Positions 17,918 to 25,771 of a DNA stretch of 64,000 nucleotides are shown here, one piece after another. Origin of the DNA: Asticcacaulis biprosthecium C19 (GTDB lineage Bacteria > Pseudomonadota > Alphaproteobacteria > Caulobacterales > Caulobacteraceae). The translations under genes and the position numbers were made by a program. The DNA is taken from NCBI RefSeq assembly GCF_000204015.1, contig NZ_GL883078.1, forward strand, positions 344,985 to 408,984, read 5' to 3'. Numbering within the stretch: the first letter of the stretch is position 1; every line of letters starts with the position of its first letter. The notes beneath the pieces are model-generated. The model was not told the DNA's origin, searched no databases, and saw only the letters and a list, made by a program, of their open reading frames with translations.

Positions 17918-18559
17918 CCGCTCTCCTCATCCGCCCAGCGTGGCCCTGGCGATGGTTTCGGCTTTACCGCCACATGACCATCTACTGCTCTCGCCAGACT
18001 GGACCTGCCAAGCGTAATGGCTGTCGTCCCAGGCGAGTCACGCTGCCACCTCTTATGGAGGAGCAGTCGGATTTCACAAGGCAAAATTTGAGCGGCCAAG
18101 CTGCCACATTCAGGTCGCTCGCATCAGGTCGAGGTCGAGCCGCAGCAGGAAAGCACGCCCTGCGAAGCCGTAGCTCTTGCAGCAATCGATTTCAGCAAGG
18201 GTAATTGGGGTGCAGCTTTGGCGTATAGCGGCCCCCCTGCAAATGGTTGGGGTATTGGAGCTGTCGCGAATAATACCGACGGGTTAATTTGAACGCGACC
18301 CTCGCATCAGTCCTCAGGTTAAGAGTGGCCGCAAATCGCCACAGGAGGCCCGCACACGGCCATGAGGCGCTTTTGGCCACCACATCGCCAACTGCGCACG
18401 GAGCGGCCTCAGCGAGTCTCCAGGCGCCCCTGGTGGCCATGCTGCGGGCAGGCCCGGCCGTGTAGGCATTCACAGCTTTCGCCAGCTGACCGGCAAACTG
18501 TCGGCTAAGGCAACCAACACCAAAGTGCGAGACGGCGTTCCCCATCGCTTCGTGTGAGG

Positions 18560-18690
18560 GACTGGTTGGCCTTTCTATTAAAATATTAAATCCAGTAGAT
18601 CTAAATTTTCTTGAATAAGAATATATATATAGCTGTAATTACATTTCTAAAATACTCGTATTATATTGATTTTATTTGCATTTATTTTCG
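18560..18690. other. AT-rich segment in the island
   Basis: Base composition drops sharply: the segment contains runs such as attaaaatattaaatc and gaatatatatatagc, against GC-rich DNA on both sides. Such a segment near a primase-polymerase-like gene could be an origin, a promoter region or a remnant of a foreign insertion. There are no iterons that I can see, so the role stays open. Confidence 0.4.
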
Positions 18691-19215
18691 CACACCGGTC
18701 GATTTTGGCACTTCCGGTCCCGGCGATTTGCCTAGCGAGTGCCGGCGGCACGTCAACAAGCGGCAACGGCGAGATCGGTTGGCAAAATCCCACGGCCTTG
18801 GAGTATGCCTTTGGCCACAATTACGCCCCAATTTGGAAAGGAGAGCGCTGCTCGAACCCGTTTTATCCTTGGACAATAGCTGCCTTTTGCCGGAGGCTGT
18901 TCAACACCTACTGTCGTAGACCACGATGAGAATGTACTGCCACTGGCCTTGATCGGGCGGACGGCACTTACGAGCAACTATAAATTGAGTCGCTATACAC
19001 CGTGGTTTTCGAGATTTTCGATACACATGGGGTTGCATGCGGGCCGCATCACCAACGCCTGGGGCAACCCTGCCTGTCAAATAACGCAGTTGGCATTCCC
19101 TGCTGCGACCATAGGCAACTGGCATACCGGTCAGCAAATTCGGCCGGCATGAAGTGAAATTACCCGACCTCAGCTGGCATGTATCAAAACAGCCCCGCAA
19201 CCATGTGACGATGTA

Positions 19216-19232
19216 CACTGGACAACGTTACT
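19216..19232 (+). repeat. 17-bp repeat copy 1, upstream of prim-pol gene
   Basis: The sequence cactggacaacgttact occurs here and again at 21263-21279. It lies 65 bases before the prim-pol ATG; the other copy lies 79 bases before the excisionase ATG. The core contains the palindrome AACGTT. Similar spacing to two mobile-element genes suggests a shared operator or promoter element. Confidence 0.6.
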
Positions 19233-19297
19233 TTGTAGATTGCCTCCAAATCTCTGCACATCTAGCGCTTTGCTGAACGTTTCGTGGAGCAAAAAAC

Positions 19298-20152
19298 ATG
19301 TTCGCGCAGGTCGCAGGACACTATTGGGCAGCCGGGCTTCCGGTCGTACCCGCATTAATCAACACCAAGAAGATCGTCCGCATGAGCGTAAGCTGTACGA
19401 GCGCCATGCCGCCAACCGATTTGCAGCAAGACTGGTTAGAACGGCATGCTGGCGATAATATCGCCTTGGCCCTTGGGCCGTGCGCGGGCATCGAGGTGTT
19501 GAACATCAACACGCACGATGTCAGCATTTTATCCATCTTAAACAAGGTGCTGCCCAAGTCGCCCTGGAAGTGCTTTGGACGTCGCGGCTTTAACATCGCG
19601 TTCAAGTTCGCCGGGCACCGGCCCGGGCAGCTGCTAGATCGCGACCGACAGACGGTCGTCGAGGTTCAATCGTCTGGTCGTTTCCTGCTTCTTCCGCCGT
19701 CCGTACATCCAGACGGCGGGATCTACACATCTCGCCATAATTTATACGACTCGACGAAGACGCTTAAGCCCATGCCGAAAAACGTCCTAGACAAGCTGGA
19801 AACGGCATTTCAAGGCGCTGGGCTCGATATTGCTCAGCGTCGGCCTGCCAAAAAGGCTATGAATGGCGACTATCTTGCGGCCCAACTCAAAACGTTCGCC
19901 GCCGCCCGTGCAACAGATTTTTGCAATGGTCGCTCGTCACTCGCAGACGCCTTGCGTCTGACGTGCGAATGGTGGCTCCATCATACCGCAGAGGACGATT
20001 TCCATATTGTGTCGAAGCCGGACATTGAACCGGCGTATGTATTCTATGAGGAGCTTCGCCACCGGGAGTACAGGTGGGAGCTGAAACAAAAAGCAGGGCT
20101 GAACACGAAATCCATGCGGTATTACGACAATTACCGACTTGATGAGCGGTAA
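19298..20152 (+). CDS. Prim-pol-like (bifunctional primase/polymerase N-terminal) protein, catalytic motifs altered
   Basis: A 284-residue protein resembling the archaeo-eukaryotic primase-polymerase domain of bacterial mobile elements: AGHYWAAGLPVVPALINTKK at the start, LERHAGDNIALALGPCAGIE near residue 50, and VEVQSSGRFLLLPPSVHPDG near residue 125. In active members the strand after the glycine-rich segment ends in DxD; here it reads VLNINT, with Asn at both metal-binding positions. The later GGxHxYF-type motif reads RRGFNIAFKF, without its histidine. It is probably catalytically dead, or has been repurposed for binding. It ends at a strong hairpin and lies in the housekeeping end of the island. 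A start at the ATG preceded by GTGGAG is preferred. Confidence 0.72.
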   Translation: MFAQVAGHYWAAGLPVVPALINTKKIVRMSVSCTSAMPPTDLQQDWLERHAGDNIALALGPCAGIEVLNINTHDVSILSILNKVLPKSPWKCFGRRGFNIAFKFAGHRPGQLLDRDRQTVVEVQSSGRFLLLPPSVHPDGGIYTSRHNLYDSTKTLKPMPKNVLDKLETAFQGAGLDIAQRRPAKKAMNGDYLAAQLKTFAAARATDFCNGRSSLADALRLTCEWWLHHTAEDDFHIVSKPDIEPAYVFYEELRHREYRWELKQKAGLNTKSMRYYDNYRLDER

Positions 20153-20153
20153 C

Positions 20154-20191
20154 GTAGCGGCCACGGATCAGAGATGATCCGTGGCCGCTAC
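20154..20191 (+). terminator. Perfect 17-bp hairpin with GAGA loop after prim-pol gene
   Basis: The arms gtagcggccacggatca (20154-20170) and its exact reverse complement (20175-20191) enclose the tetraloop GAGA. It begins just after the prim-pol stop. There is no T-run after it, so it is either a bidirectional hairpin terminator of weak type or an RNA-stabilising structure. Confidence 0.65.
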
Positions 20192-20344
20192 TTGGAGATG
20201 TTCGTGGTTATCCCGAAGCGAGACCGCTTACCTGCATTGCCCCTCAGGTTGAGCCTCAGGCTTGGCGCAAGCGGGAAGAAGGCCATGGCACTGTTGGCAT
20301 CGTCTGGCTGCCCCCAGGTCCTTAGCCTCGGAAGCGGTATCTGG

Positions 20345-20698
20345 TTAGCACTTGAAGTCCTCGTCACCACCGGGATGCTTGTGTTTGAGCAAACTATCGC
20401 GGTAAGCGCGATTTGCGCGGAGCCAAATCCGCTTGTTAGCGCAGATCCTTTCGTCGAAATTGTACTTCGGTTGATGCGGAAGGTAGCTCATGAACCTGTC
20501 ACGGCCAAGGCCATGATTATTCGGATCCAGCCAGCCCCAGATCCAGCCTTTGTCGAAGATCCATTCTCCCTGACTCTTGCTGGCATAAGGGATGAGGCCC
20601 TGACGCGCCCAGCGGCGTATCTGGTTCGGTGTCGCGTTAAGCTTCTTCGCCATATCCGCTACAGTATAAATGAACGGAGGGTATTTAATCTCCATCAC
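20345..20698 (-). CDS. AlpA/MerR-like helix-turn-helix regulator
   Basis: A 117-residue protein whose N-terminus matches the short winged helix found in AlpA-type excision regulators: FIYTVADMAKKLNATPNQIR followed by RWARQGLIPYASKSQGEW. The C-terminal half is Trp/Arg-rich and unassigned. AlpA-like proteins control integrase expression or act as excisionases on integrative elements, which fits the position about 1 kb from the tRNA end of the island. The start overlaps the stop of the 72-residue gene upstream (ATGA, 20695-20698), so the pair is one small operon. Confidence 0.7.
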   Translation of the reverse strand: MMEIKYPPFIYTVADMAKKLNATPNQIRRWARQGLIPYASKSQGEWIFDKGWIWGWLDPNNHGLGRDRFMSYLPHQPKYNFDERICANKRIWLRANRAYRDSLLKHKHPGGDEDFKC

Positions 20699-20913
20699 TC
20701 ACCCGCCATACGAAGCACGTTGACGACGGCCGCCGGTGGCTGAAGGCCAGCCGACAGCAAAAGATCGTGGGCCTCGCGAAGCGCGACGAGCTCCTCGGCC
20801 CAGAGTTCAAGCAGCTCGACGCGGGAGCCGTTGATTTCAAGCGCTGTGGCCAGCCCATTGGCCAGTTGGATGATGAGATTGATTTCGCGATTTGAGTTCG
20901 TAGATAAAGTCAT
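20695..20913 (-). CDS. Small hypothetical protein upstream of AlpA-like regulator
   Basis: A 72-residue helical protein (MTLSTNSNREINLIIQLANG...) of unknown function. It is supported as a gene by its four-base translational overlap with the AlpA-like gene and by normal amino-acid composition. It lacks a signal peptide or metal-binding residues. Possibly a partner of the regulator. Confidence 0.55.
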   Translation of the reverse strand: MTLSTNSNREINLIIQLANGLATALEINGSRVELLELWAEELVALREAHDLLLSAGLQPPAAVVNVLRMAGE

Positions 20914-21108
20914 TAGATTTGCTTTCGCTCCATTTTAAAAGAACGACGTTTTTCTTGTCCGGATCCTCGCACATTCGAATTGCGCGAGATTTTCGGAGTT
21001 AATACGTCGTCGTTTCCAAGGTACGCGATAGGCACGAGCGATTATGGGGTCGATGCCAGAGGGGTATACGATTTTTTTTCAACTAAATCAATGACATAGC
21101 GACAAGTA

Positions 21109-21123
21109 TGCCACATTCAGGTC
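21109..21123 (+). repeat. 15-bp direct repeat, second copy (first at 18102-18116)
   Basis: The word tgccacattcaggtc occurs at 18102-18116 and again here, both inside gene-poor island DNA. Each lies upstream, in the same order and orientation, of a copy of the 17-bp repeat at 19216 and 21263. This suggests an ancient duplication of a control block. Confidence 0.5.
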
Positions 21124-21262
21124 CCGGAAGTTTTTGGGTTTTGAGCACTGGTAGACTACCATCACTCGCTCACTTGACCGACGATCCATTACGGCCGTGC
21201 CGTGCGCCTGACATCCCGGTCGGCAGTTTATTCACATACCGGCGTTGAAATCTTACAAAGTC

Positions 21263-21279
21263 CACTGGACAACGTTACT
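21263..21279 (+). repeat. 17-bp repeat copy 2, upstream of excisionase
   Basis: This is an identical copy of the cactggacaacgttact element at 19216-19232, here 79 bases before the excisionase start. See that entry for the shared-operator argument. Confidence 0.6.
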
Positions 21280-21358
21280 ACGGGCCTTCAACAGCTACCA
21301 AGTCCAATTTATATGAAACTCGTGAAGTTCACTGAATTAATACGAGGAGTAAATTTAT

Positions 21359-21564
21359 ATGCTGGAGAGTCCTTACCTTAATGTTCGGGACGCAGCCTCG
21401 TTCCTGAGCGTGGTTTCTAAGTCGACGTTGGACCACCTTCGTGTCAAAGGTGGGGGCCGAGGTTTATCAAGCTGGGCCGCAACGTTGCCTACGACAGGGC
21501 TGACTTGGTTGCCTGGGCCGAAGAGCAAAAGCGGACCAGTACCTCAGACACCGGAACAAACTGA
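21359..21564 (+). pseudogene. Excisionase-type helix-turn-helix gene, frameshifted
   Basis: The first frame gives MLESPYLNVRDAASFLSVVS then KSTLDHLRVKGGG, the N-terminus of a short MerR/Xis-like domain. After the G run at 21452-21456 the coding potential moves to another frame and continues as RFIKLGRNVAYDRADLVAWA then EEQKRTSTSDTGTN and a stop at 21562. Adding one G restores a single 69-residue protein of the usual GGPRFIKLGR type. The longer open frame that reads on into the tRNA is an artefact of the shift. Such genes sit next to tRNA attachment sites and direct excision of integrative elements. It could be a real inactivation that locks the island, or a homopolymer sequencing error. Confidence 0.8.
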
Positions 21565-21565
21565 A

Positions 21566-21597
21566 AAACGGCCGCTATCTTGGGATAGTGGCCGTTT
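21566..21597 (+). terminator. Hairpin terminator after excisionase gene
   Basis: The arms aaacggccgctatc and gatagtggccgttt enclose TTGG just after the restored excisionase stop. There is one mismatch-like pair in the stem and a short T-tract at its end. It is probably a Rho-independent terminator working in both directions. Confidence 0.65.
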
Positions 21598-21600
21598 CCA

Positions 21601-21645
21601 ATTGGCGATGCATATGCCAATCCCGTGTAGGCCCGGTGTAGGCCC
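21601..21645. repeat. Inverted and tandem short repeats next to tRNA (possible integrase arm sites)
   Basis: An inverted repeat attggc...gccaat (21601-21606 and 21616-21621) is followed by a tandem direct repeat of gtgtaggccc at 21625-21634 and 21636-21645. These lie 46-90 bases from the tRNA 3' end on the island side. That is where tyrosine integrases place arm-type binding sites. The function is inferred from position. Confidence 0.4.
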
Positions 21646-21690
21646 AAGTAAAAACTTTGATTTGCTATTCACCGCAAACCCTTATAAACT

Positions 21691-21767
21691 TGGCGACCCC
21701 TGCAGGACTCGAACCTGCGACCTCTGCTTTAGGAAAGCCTTGCTCTATCCGGCTGAGCTAAGGGGCC
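21691..21767 (-). tRNA. tRNA-Arg (anticodon CCU), integration target of the island
   Basis: Read on the minus strand, the gene has a 7-bp acceptor stem GGCCCCT/AGGGGTC, D stem GCTC/GAGC, T arm GCAGG-TTCGAGT-CCTGC, G73 and an encoded CCA. The anticodon loop is TTCCTAA, so the anticodon is CCU (arginine, AGG codons). The anticodon stem reads AGGCT/AGCAG: three pairs next to the loop form, but the two outer positions are A opposite G and G opposite A. The 3' end faces the island at lower coordinates, the usual orientation for a tRNA used as an attachment site. The outer mismatch is explained if the 3' half came from the element. Confidence 0.9.
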
Positions 21768-22106
21768 TCAACGGCGTACTTACACATTAAGGGCAGGCAA
21801 GAGAAGCAAGCCAGCAATAATTTTTGTGGGTGTTTACGCGCTGCATGGAAGTTAGCCCTCCGCCAAATCGGGAGTCTTCATCAGACTTCGCTTGCCTCGC
21901 CGAGGCGACTCAGGTGAGCCTTAGGCGGAAGCCTATGGTTAACTCCCCCGCTCCCCACCACATCTGGTAGGGACGAAAACCGGAACGAATCACTTTCGCC
22001 GATTCGTGCACGGTTTGTTTTCGTCCCGTTCAGCCCTTCGGTAACCTCTCGTTTACCGCCGCCCTCTCCCTGCAAATTGGCTTTGCAATTTCGTCCGCGC
22101 CCGCTT
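21768..22106. other. Intergenic region between tRNA-Arg and SUV3-like helicase
   Basis: There is no gene here that I would defend. It must contain the tRNA promoter (leftward) and the helicase promoter (rightward), plus the long hairpin described at 21970-22027. Confidence 0.5.
21970..22027. repeat. 58-base double-stem inverted repeat upstream of SUV3-like helicase
   Basis: The outer arms gggacgaaaac (21970-21980) and gttttcgtccc (22017-22027) are perfect. Inside them acgaatc (21985-21991) pairs with gattcgt (22001-22007) around a 9-base loop. It ends 80 bases before the helicase ATG and could be a structured 5' leader, a terminator for read-through from the left, or a palindromic genome repeat. 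Confidence 0.7.
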
Positions 22107-25037
22107 ATGACCTCAGGCGTGTCAGACCATTCCCCCACCCGCCCCCTGATCAACGCCGTCAGCGACGCCAAGCTCGCCGCTGTCTTAGGCCCCACCAACA
22201 CGGGCAAGACCCACTACGCCATCGAGCGCATGTGCGGCTATGCCACCGGCATGATGGGATTGCCGCTGCGCCTGCTGGCGCGCGAAATCTACGATCGCGT
22301 CGTCGCGCTGAAAGGTGTCAATGCCGTCGCGCTGGTCACCGGCGAAGAAAAGATCATCCCGCGCCTGCCGTCCTATTTCATCTGCACGGTCGAGGCCATG
22401 CCGCTGGAACGCCAGGTCGACTTCCTGGCCGTCGACGAAATCCAGTTGTGTGGCGATACCGAACGCGGCCACGTCTTTACCGACCGCCTGCTGCATGCGC
22501 GCGGGCGTTTCGAGACCCTGTTTCTGGGCGCCAATACCTTCGCGCCGCTATTCCACCGCCTGTTCCCCGCCGCCGAGATCATCCGGCGCGAGCGGCTGTC
22601 ATCTCTGACCTATGCCGGTTCGAAAAAACTGACACGGTTGCCCAAGCGCACGGCCATTGTCGCCTTCTCGACCGAGAAGGTCTATGCCATTGCCGAACTG
22701 ATCCGGCGCCAGCGCGGCGGCGCGGCCGTCGTCATGGGCAGCCTGTCGCCCAAGACCCGTAACGCCCAGGTCGAGCTGTTCCAGAAGGGCGAGGTCGATT
22801 TTCTGGTCGCTACCGACGCCATCGGCATGGGGCTGAACATGGACATCGCCCATGTCGCCTTTTCCGGCCTGTCGAAGTTCGACGGCAAGAATGTCCGCCA
22901 CCTGACCGCCCAGGAAATCGGCCAGATCGCCGGCCGCGCCGGGCGTCACATGAACGACGGCACCTTTGGCGTCACGGGCGAGTGCCATGAATTGGACGAC
23001 GACCTGGTCGAGCAGGTCCAGAACCACGCCTTCGCCCCACTGGAAGCGGCCCAATGGCGTAACCACAAACTCGACTTCTCGACCCTGGACACCTTGCTAA
23101 AGTCGCTGACCCAGCCGTCGCACACCATCGGGCTCCACCTGGCCAAGGAAGCGCTGGACGAGCGCGCCCTGCGCCTGCTCAGTGCCGACGAAGAGGTGGC
23201 TGCCAAGCTGCGCAATCCCGTCACCCTGCGCACCCTGTGGGATGTCTGCCAACTGCCGGACTTCCGCAAGATCGGCCTGGACGAGCATCTGAAACTGGTG
23301 TCCCACCTTTTCTGGTCGCGCCTGTCGCCGGACGGCTTCGTCGCCGATGAGTGGTTCGAGACCCAGGTCCGCGACCTGGACCATATGGACGGCGATATCG
23401 ACACCCTGTCGTCGCGCCTGTCGGGCGTGCGGACGCTCAGCTACATCTCCAACCGCGGCAATTGGCTTAAGCGCAACGAGCACTGGCGCGAGGCGACCCG
23501 CGACCTGGAAGAACGTCTGTCGGACCGGCTTCACGAAGCCCTGATGCAGCGATTTATCGATGCCCGCACCTCGGCCTTGCTGAAGGCTTTGGATGCCGAC
23601 GAAGTCGCCCGTCCCGAAGTCACCCCCGAAGGCCAGGTCATCATCGAAGGCCACACCGTCGGCGAACTGAAGGGCCTGACCTTCAAGTTGAGCAACAGCG
23701 ACAGCCTTATCGGCGACAAGACCCTGCGCCAGGCGGCCAACCGCGCCGTCCTGCCGGTGCTCCACGATCGTTTGCGCGCCCTGGCCCAGACGCCGTCGAA
23801 GTCGCTGAATCTTCGCGGCCATACGGTCGAATGGAACAAGGAGCCCGTCGCGCGCGTCGAGCCGTCCGACTGGTTTGCACCCAAGCTGAAACTGCTGTCC
23901 GAGGTCGATCATCCGGCTTTGAGCGAACGGGCTTTAAAGCGCGTGGCCGACTTTGTCCGCATCTTCAACCAGCATCAGCTCAAGGGGCTGTATCGGGTGA
24001 AACAGGCGGCTGATGCCGAAGCCACCCCGCCCCAGGTCCGCGCCATAGCGTTCCAGCTTTATGAAAACGGCGGCCTGGTCCGCCGCGATGAAACCGTCAA
24101 GCTGACGCCCGAAGACAAGGCGGCGCTGAAGGCTCTGGGCGTCGCCGGGCACCGCTATGCCTGGTTCCTGCCCGAGGCGCTGAACCCCAAGCTGCGCCAG
24201 CATATGCGCGCCTTCGGTGCCGGTGAGGGCCAGCGCGCCCAGACGCTGCGTGGCCAACTGATCATTGGCGAACATGGTCCGGTTCCGATCAAGTCGCTGT
24301 CCCAGATCGACAAGATCGTCAACAACGCCATCTTCCAGAAGGGCGCGCTGTATATGCGCGAGGCCGACTTCGCCACACTGGGCCTGAACGAGGAACAACG
24401 TGACAAGCTGATGCTGGCTTTGGGATTTGTGAAGGTGCCACCGCAGACCTTCCCGGTTGTAGCGCCCAAGCCGAAGCCGGAATCTGTGGTGGACGTCGCG
24501 CCGGCGGAAGAGGTTGCTGCCGAAGAGGTATCCGAGGTTGTCGCCGAGGACGGCGCTTCCGAACAGGTCCCGTTGGTGGTCGAAGACGTGGTTGTCGAAG
24601 ACATTCCCGTCGAGATCATTGCAGAGCCGGTGGAAACCGCTGCCGAACAACCGGCAGAGACCGTCGAAGCCTTGGCCGTCGAAGGGACTGTTGCGTCGGA
24701 ACCGGCTACGGAAGAGCGTTTGGGCTGGCGGCAGAAGTCGCTGGAGCCGCGTGCCCCGCGGCCGAAGCGCGATAAGCCCCAAGGCAACAAGGAAAAGTTC
24801 GACCGCGAACGTTTCCGACCACAGCGGGCGGAAGGTGCCGAGGGCGAACCCGCCCGCGACCGCAACCGGCCTGCGAAGGGTGACAAGGGCAAGCGTCCGT
24901 CAAAAGACTTTAAAGGCGACTTCAAGGGTGGCGACAAGTCCCGCGGTGACAATCGTGGCCCGAAGCCGGATCCGAAGCCCTATATCAACCCCTATTCGCC
25001 GTTCGCCATTCTGCGCGAAAAGCTGGGGCAGAACTAG
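22107..25037 (+). CDS. SUV3-like SF2 RNA helicase with disordered charged tail
   Basis: A 976-residue helicase related to mitochondrial Suv3 and its alphaproteobacterial homologues. Residues about 15-40 hold Walker A GPTNTGKTHYAIERM; FLAVDEIQLCGD gives the DEIQ box; ATDAIGMGLNM and QIAGRAGRHM are motifs V and VI. The middle region is the helical C-terminal helicase module. From about residue 795 an acidic Glu/Val-rich stretch changes to a Lys/Arg/Gly-rich tail, likely disordered and RNA-binding. Suv3 unwinds structured RNA with exoribonuclease partners. I choose ATG at 22107 over the in-frame TTG at 22077, because the protein from 22107 has a normal family-like beginning. Confidence 0.9.
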   Translation: MTSGVSDHSPTRPLINAVSDAKLAAVLGPTNTGKTHYAIERMCGYATGMMGLPLRLLAREIYDRVVALKGVNAVALVTGEEKIIPRLPSYFICTVEAMPLERQVDFLAVDEIQLCGDTERGHVFTDRLLHARGRFETLFLGANTFAPLFHRLFPAAEIIRRERLSSLTYAGSKKLTRLPKRTAIVAFSTEKVYAIAELIRRQRGGAAVVMGSLSPKTRNAQVELFQKGEVDFLVATDAIGMGLNMDIAHVAFSGLSKFDGKNVRHLTAQEIGQIAGRAGRHMNDGTFGVTGECHELDDDLVEQVQNHAFAPLEAAQWRNHKLDFSTLDTLLKSLTQPSHTIGLHLAKEALDERALRLLSADEEVAAKLRNPVTLRTLWDVCQLPDFRKIGLDEHLKLVSHLFWSRLSPDGFVADEWFETQVRDLDHMDGDIDTLSSRLSGVRTLSYISNRGNWLKRNEHWREATRDLEERLSDRLHEALMQRFIDARTSALLKALDADEVARPEVTPEGQVIIEGHTVGELKGLTFKLSNSDSLIGDKTLRQAANRAVLPVLHDRLRALAQTPSKSLNLRGHTVEWNKEPVARVEPSDWFAPKLKLLSEVDHPALSERALKRVADFVRIFNQHQLKGLYRVKQAADAEATPPQVRAIAFQLYENGGLVRRDETVKLTPEDKAALKALGVAGHRYAWFLPEALNPKLRQHMRAFGAGEGQRAQTLRGQLIIGEHGPVPIKSLSQIDKIVNNAIFQKGALYMREADFATLGLNEEQRDKLMLALGFVKVPPQTFPVVAPKPKPESVVDVAPAEEVAAEEVSEVVAEDGASEQVPLVVEDVVVEDIPVEIIAEPVETAAEQPAETVEALAVEGTVASEPATEERLGWRQKSLEPRAPRPKRDKPQGNKEKFDRERFRPQRAEGAEGEPARDRNRPAKGDKGKRPSKDFKGDFKGGDKSRGDNRGPKPDPKPYINPYSPFAILREKLGQN

Positions 25038-25041
25038 GCTT

Positions 25042-25070
25042 TTGACAAGGTTTGCCAAAAAGTTTACCCT
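25042..25070 (+). promoter_or_regulatory. Promoter of the parDE pair
   Basis: A consensus -35 TTGACA (25042-25047) is followed after 17 bases by TACCCT (25065-25070). It sits just after the helicase stop and 20 bases before the parD start, with AGGAG as ribosome-binding site. ParD-type antitoxins usually repress such a promoter. Confidence 0.6.
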
Positions 25071-25089
25071 GCGAGTCAGGAGATAAGCC

Positions 25090-25347
25090 ATGGCGACAAT
25101 GAACATTTCCCTGCCCGACCAGATGAAGGATTGGGTTGAAAGCCGAAGCGGAGATGGTCGCTATGCCAACAGCAGCGACTATGTCCGCGACCTGATCCGC
25201 CGCGACCAGGAACGCGCCGAAAAGATTGCTGCCATGCAGGTCAAGATCACCGAAGGCATTAATAGCGGCATCAGTCCACACAGCTTTGATGAGATCATGG
25301 CAATCGCCCGGCGCCGCGCGGATGAGTTGGGTCTGACCAAACCATGA
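25090..25347 (+). CDS. parD: ParD-family antitoxin
   Basis: An 85-residue ribbon-helix-helix antitoxin. The N-terminal MATMNISLPDQMKDWVESRS and the following YANSSDYVRDLIRRDQE are the DNA-binding half; the C-terminal helix binds the toxin. It overlaps parE by four bases (ATGA at 25344). ParD represses its own operon and neutralises ParE. It lies outside the tRNA-linked island, in the chromosomal stretch. Confidence 0.93.
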   Translation: MATMNISLPDQMKDWVESRSGDGRYANSSDYVRDLIRRDQERAEKIAAMQVKITEGINSGISPHSFDEIMAIARRRADELGLTKP

Positions 25348-25637
25348 GCTACCGCTTTACGGAGGAAGCCGAAAGCGATCTTATAAACATATACCTGACA
25401 GGCTCGGAACGGTTTGGCCGGCGACAGGCCGAAGCCTATCTCGATGGTTTGCACATGACCGTCGGCTTCCTGGGGCAAAACCCTCGCGCCGCACGGCAAC
25501 GCGTGGAACTGCAACCTCCCTTACATGTTCATCCCTACAGGTCACATCTGATCTTCTATCAGATCGAAGAAGAAGGCATCGTGGTTGTTCGCGTCAGACA
25601 TGGTCACGAGAACTGGCAAGGCGAATATACAAACTGA
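25344..25637 (+). CDS. parE: ParE/RelE-superfamily toxin
   Basis: A 97-residue toxin: MSYRFTEEAESDLINIYLTG, then PYRSHLIFYQIEEEGIVVVR and RVRHGHENW, the canonical order of ParE strands. ParE toxins inhibit DNA gyrase. The upstream overlapping antitoxin makes this a complete type II module; all expected segments are present, so it is probably functional. Confidence 0.93.
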   Translation: MSYRFTEEAESDLINIYLTGSERFGRRQAEAYLDGLHMTVGFLGQNPRAARQRVELQPPLHVHPYRSHLIFYQIEEEGIVVVRVRHGHENWQGEYTN

Positions 25638-25771
25638 CGGAATTCTGGGCCATCGCCGCCGCTTGAATTCCTGCGCCTTAATGATATTACAATTGAGCGA
25701 CTGATCGTCGGCGGGAGCGCGTTCAACCTCTGCCGGCGTTGTGGCGTCAACGATAAATCTGCAGGGTTTCC

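Larger units (their letters stand above)
17918..19297. other. Gene-poor island stretch between restriction operon and prim-pol gene
   Basis: No convincing gene here. Open frames of 60-117 codons exist on both strands, but their products are low-complexity or Arg/Ser/Pro-rich and lack domain signatures. The first 80 bases must hold the promoter for the leftward operon. Bases 18560-18690 are strongly AT-rich with runs of alternating A and T. Two short direct repeats shared with 21109-21279 lie at 18102-18116 and 19216-19232. The region may be decayed element DNA or hold an origin-like site; I cannot decide. Confidence 0.5.
20914..21358. promoter_or_regulatory. Divergent control region between AlpA-like operon and excisionase
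   Basis: No gene is visible. The stretch contains the start regions of the leftward AlpA-like operon and the rightward excisionase, an A/T-rich block at 21060-21090, and the second copies of both short repeats (21109-21123 and 21263-21279). It likely carries the switch promoters of the element. Confidence 0.5.

Noticed and set aside
18192..18545. 117-codon minus-strand frame in the gene-poor island stretch
   Set aside because: No domain signature, composition like random GC-rich translation, no ribosome-binding site of note and overlapping alternative frames.
18611..18929. Overlapping plus-strand frames of 87-102 codons after the AT-rich segment
   Set aside because: No recognisable domain; starts in low-complexity AT-rich DNA. 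Might be a remnant of a gene, but this cannot be supported.
21566..21645. CRISPR-like repeats near the tRNA
   Set aside because: Just two 10-base copies separated by one base; no spacer structure and no cas genes in the window.
21881..22207. 108-codon minus-strand frame before the SUV3-like helicase
   Set aside because: It overlaps the conserved helicase N-terminus and the hairpin; no family-like sequence.
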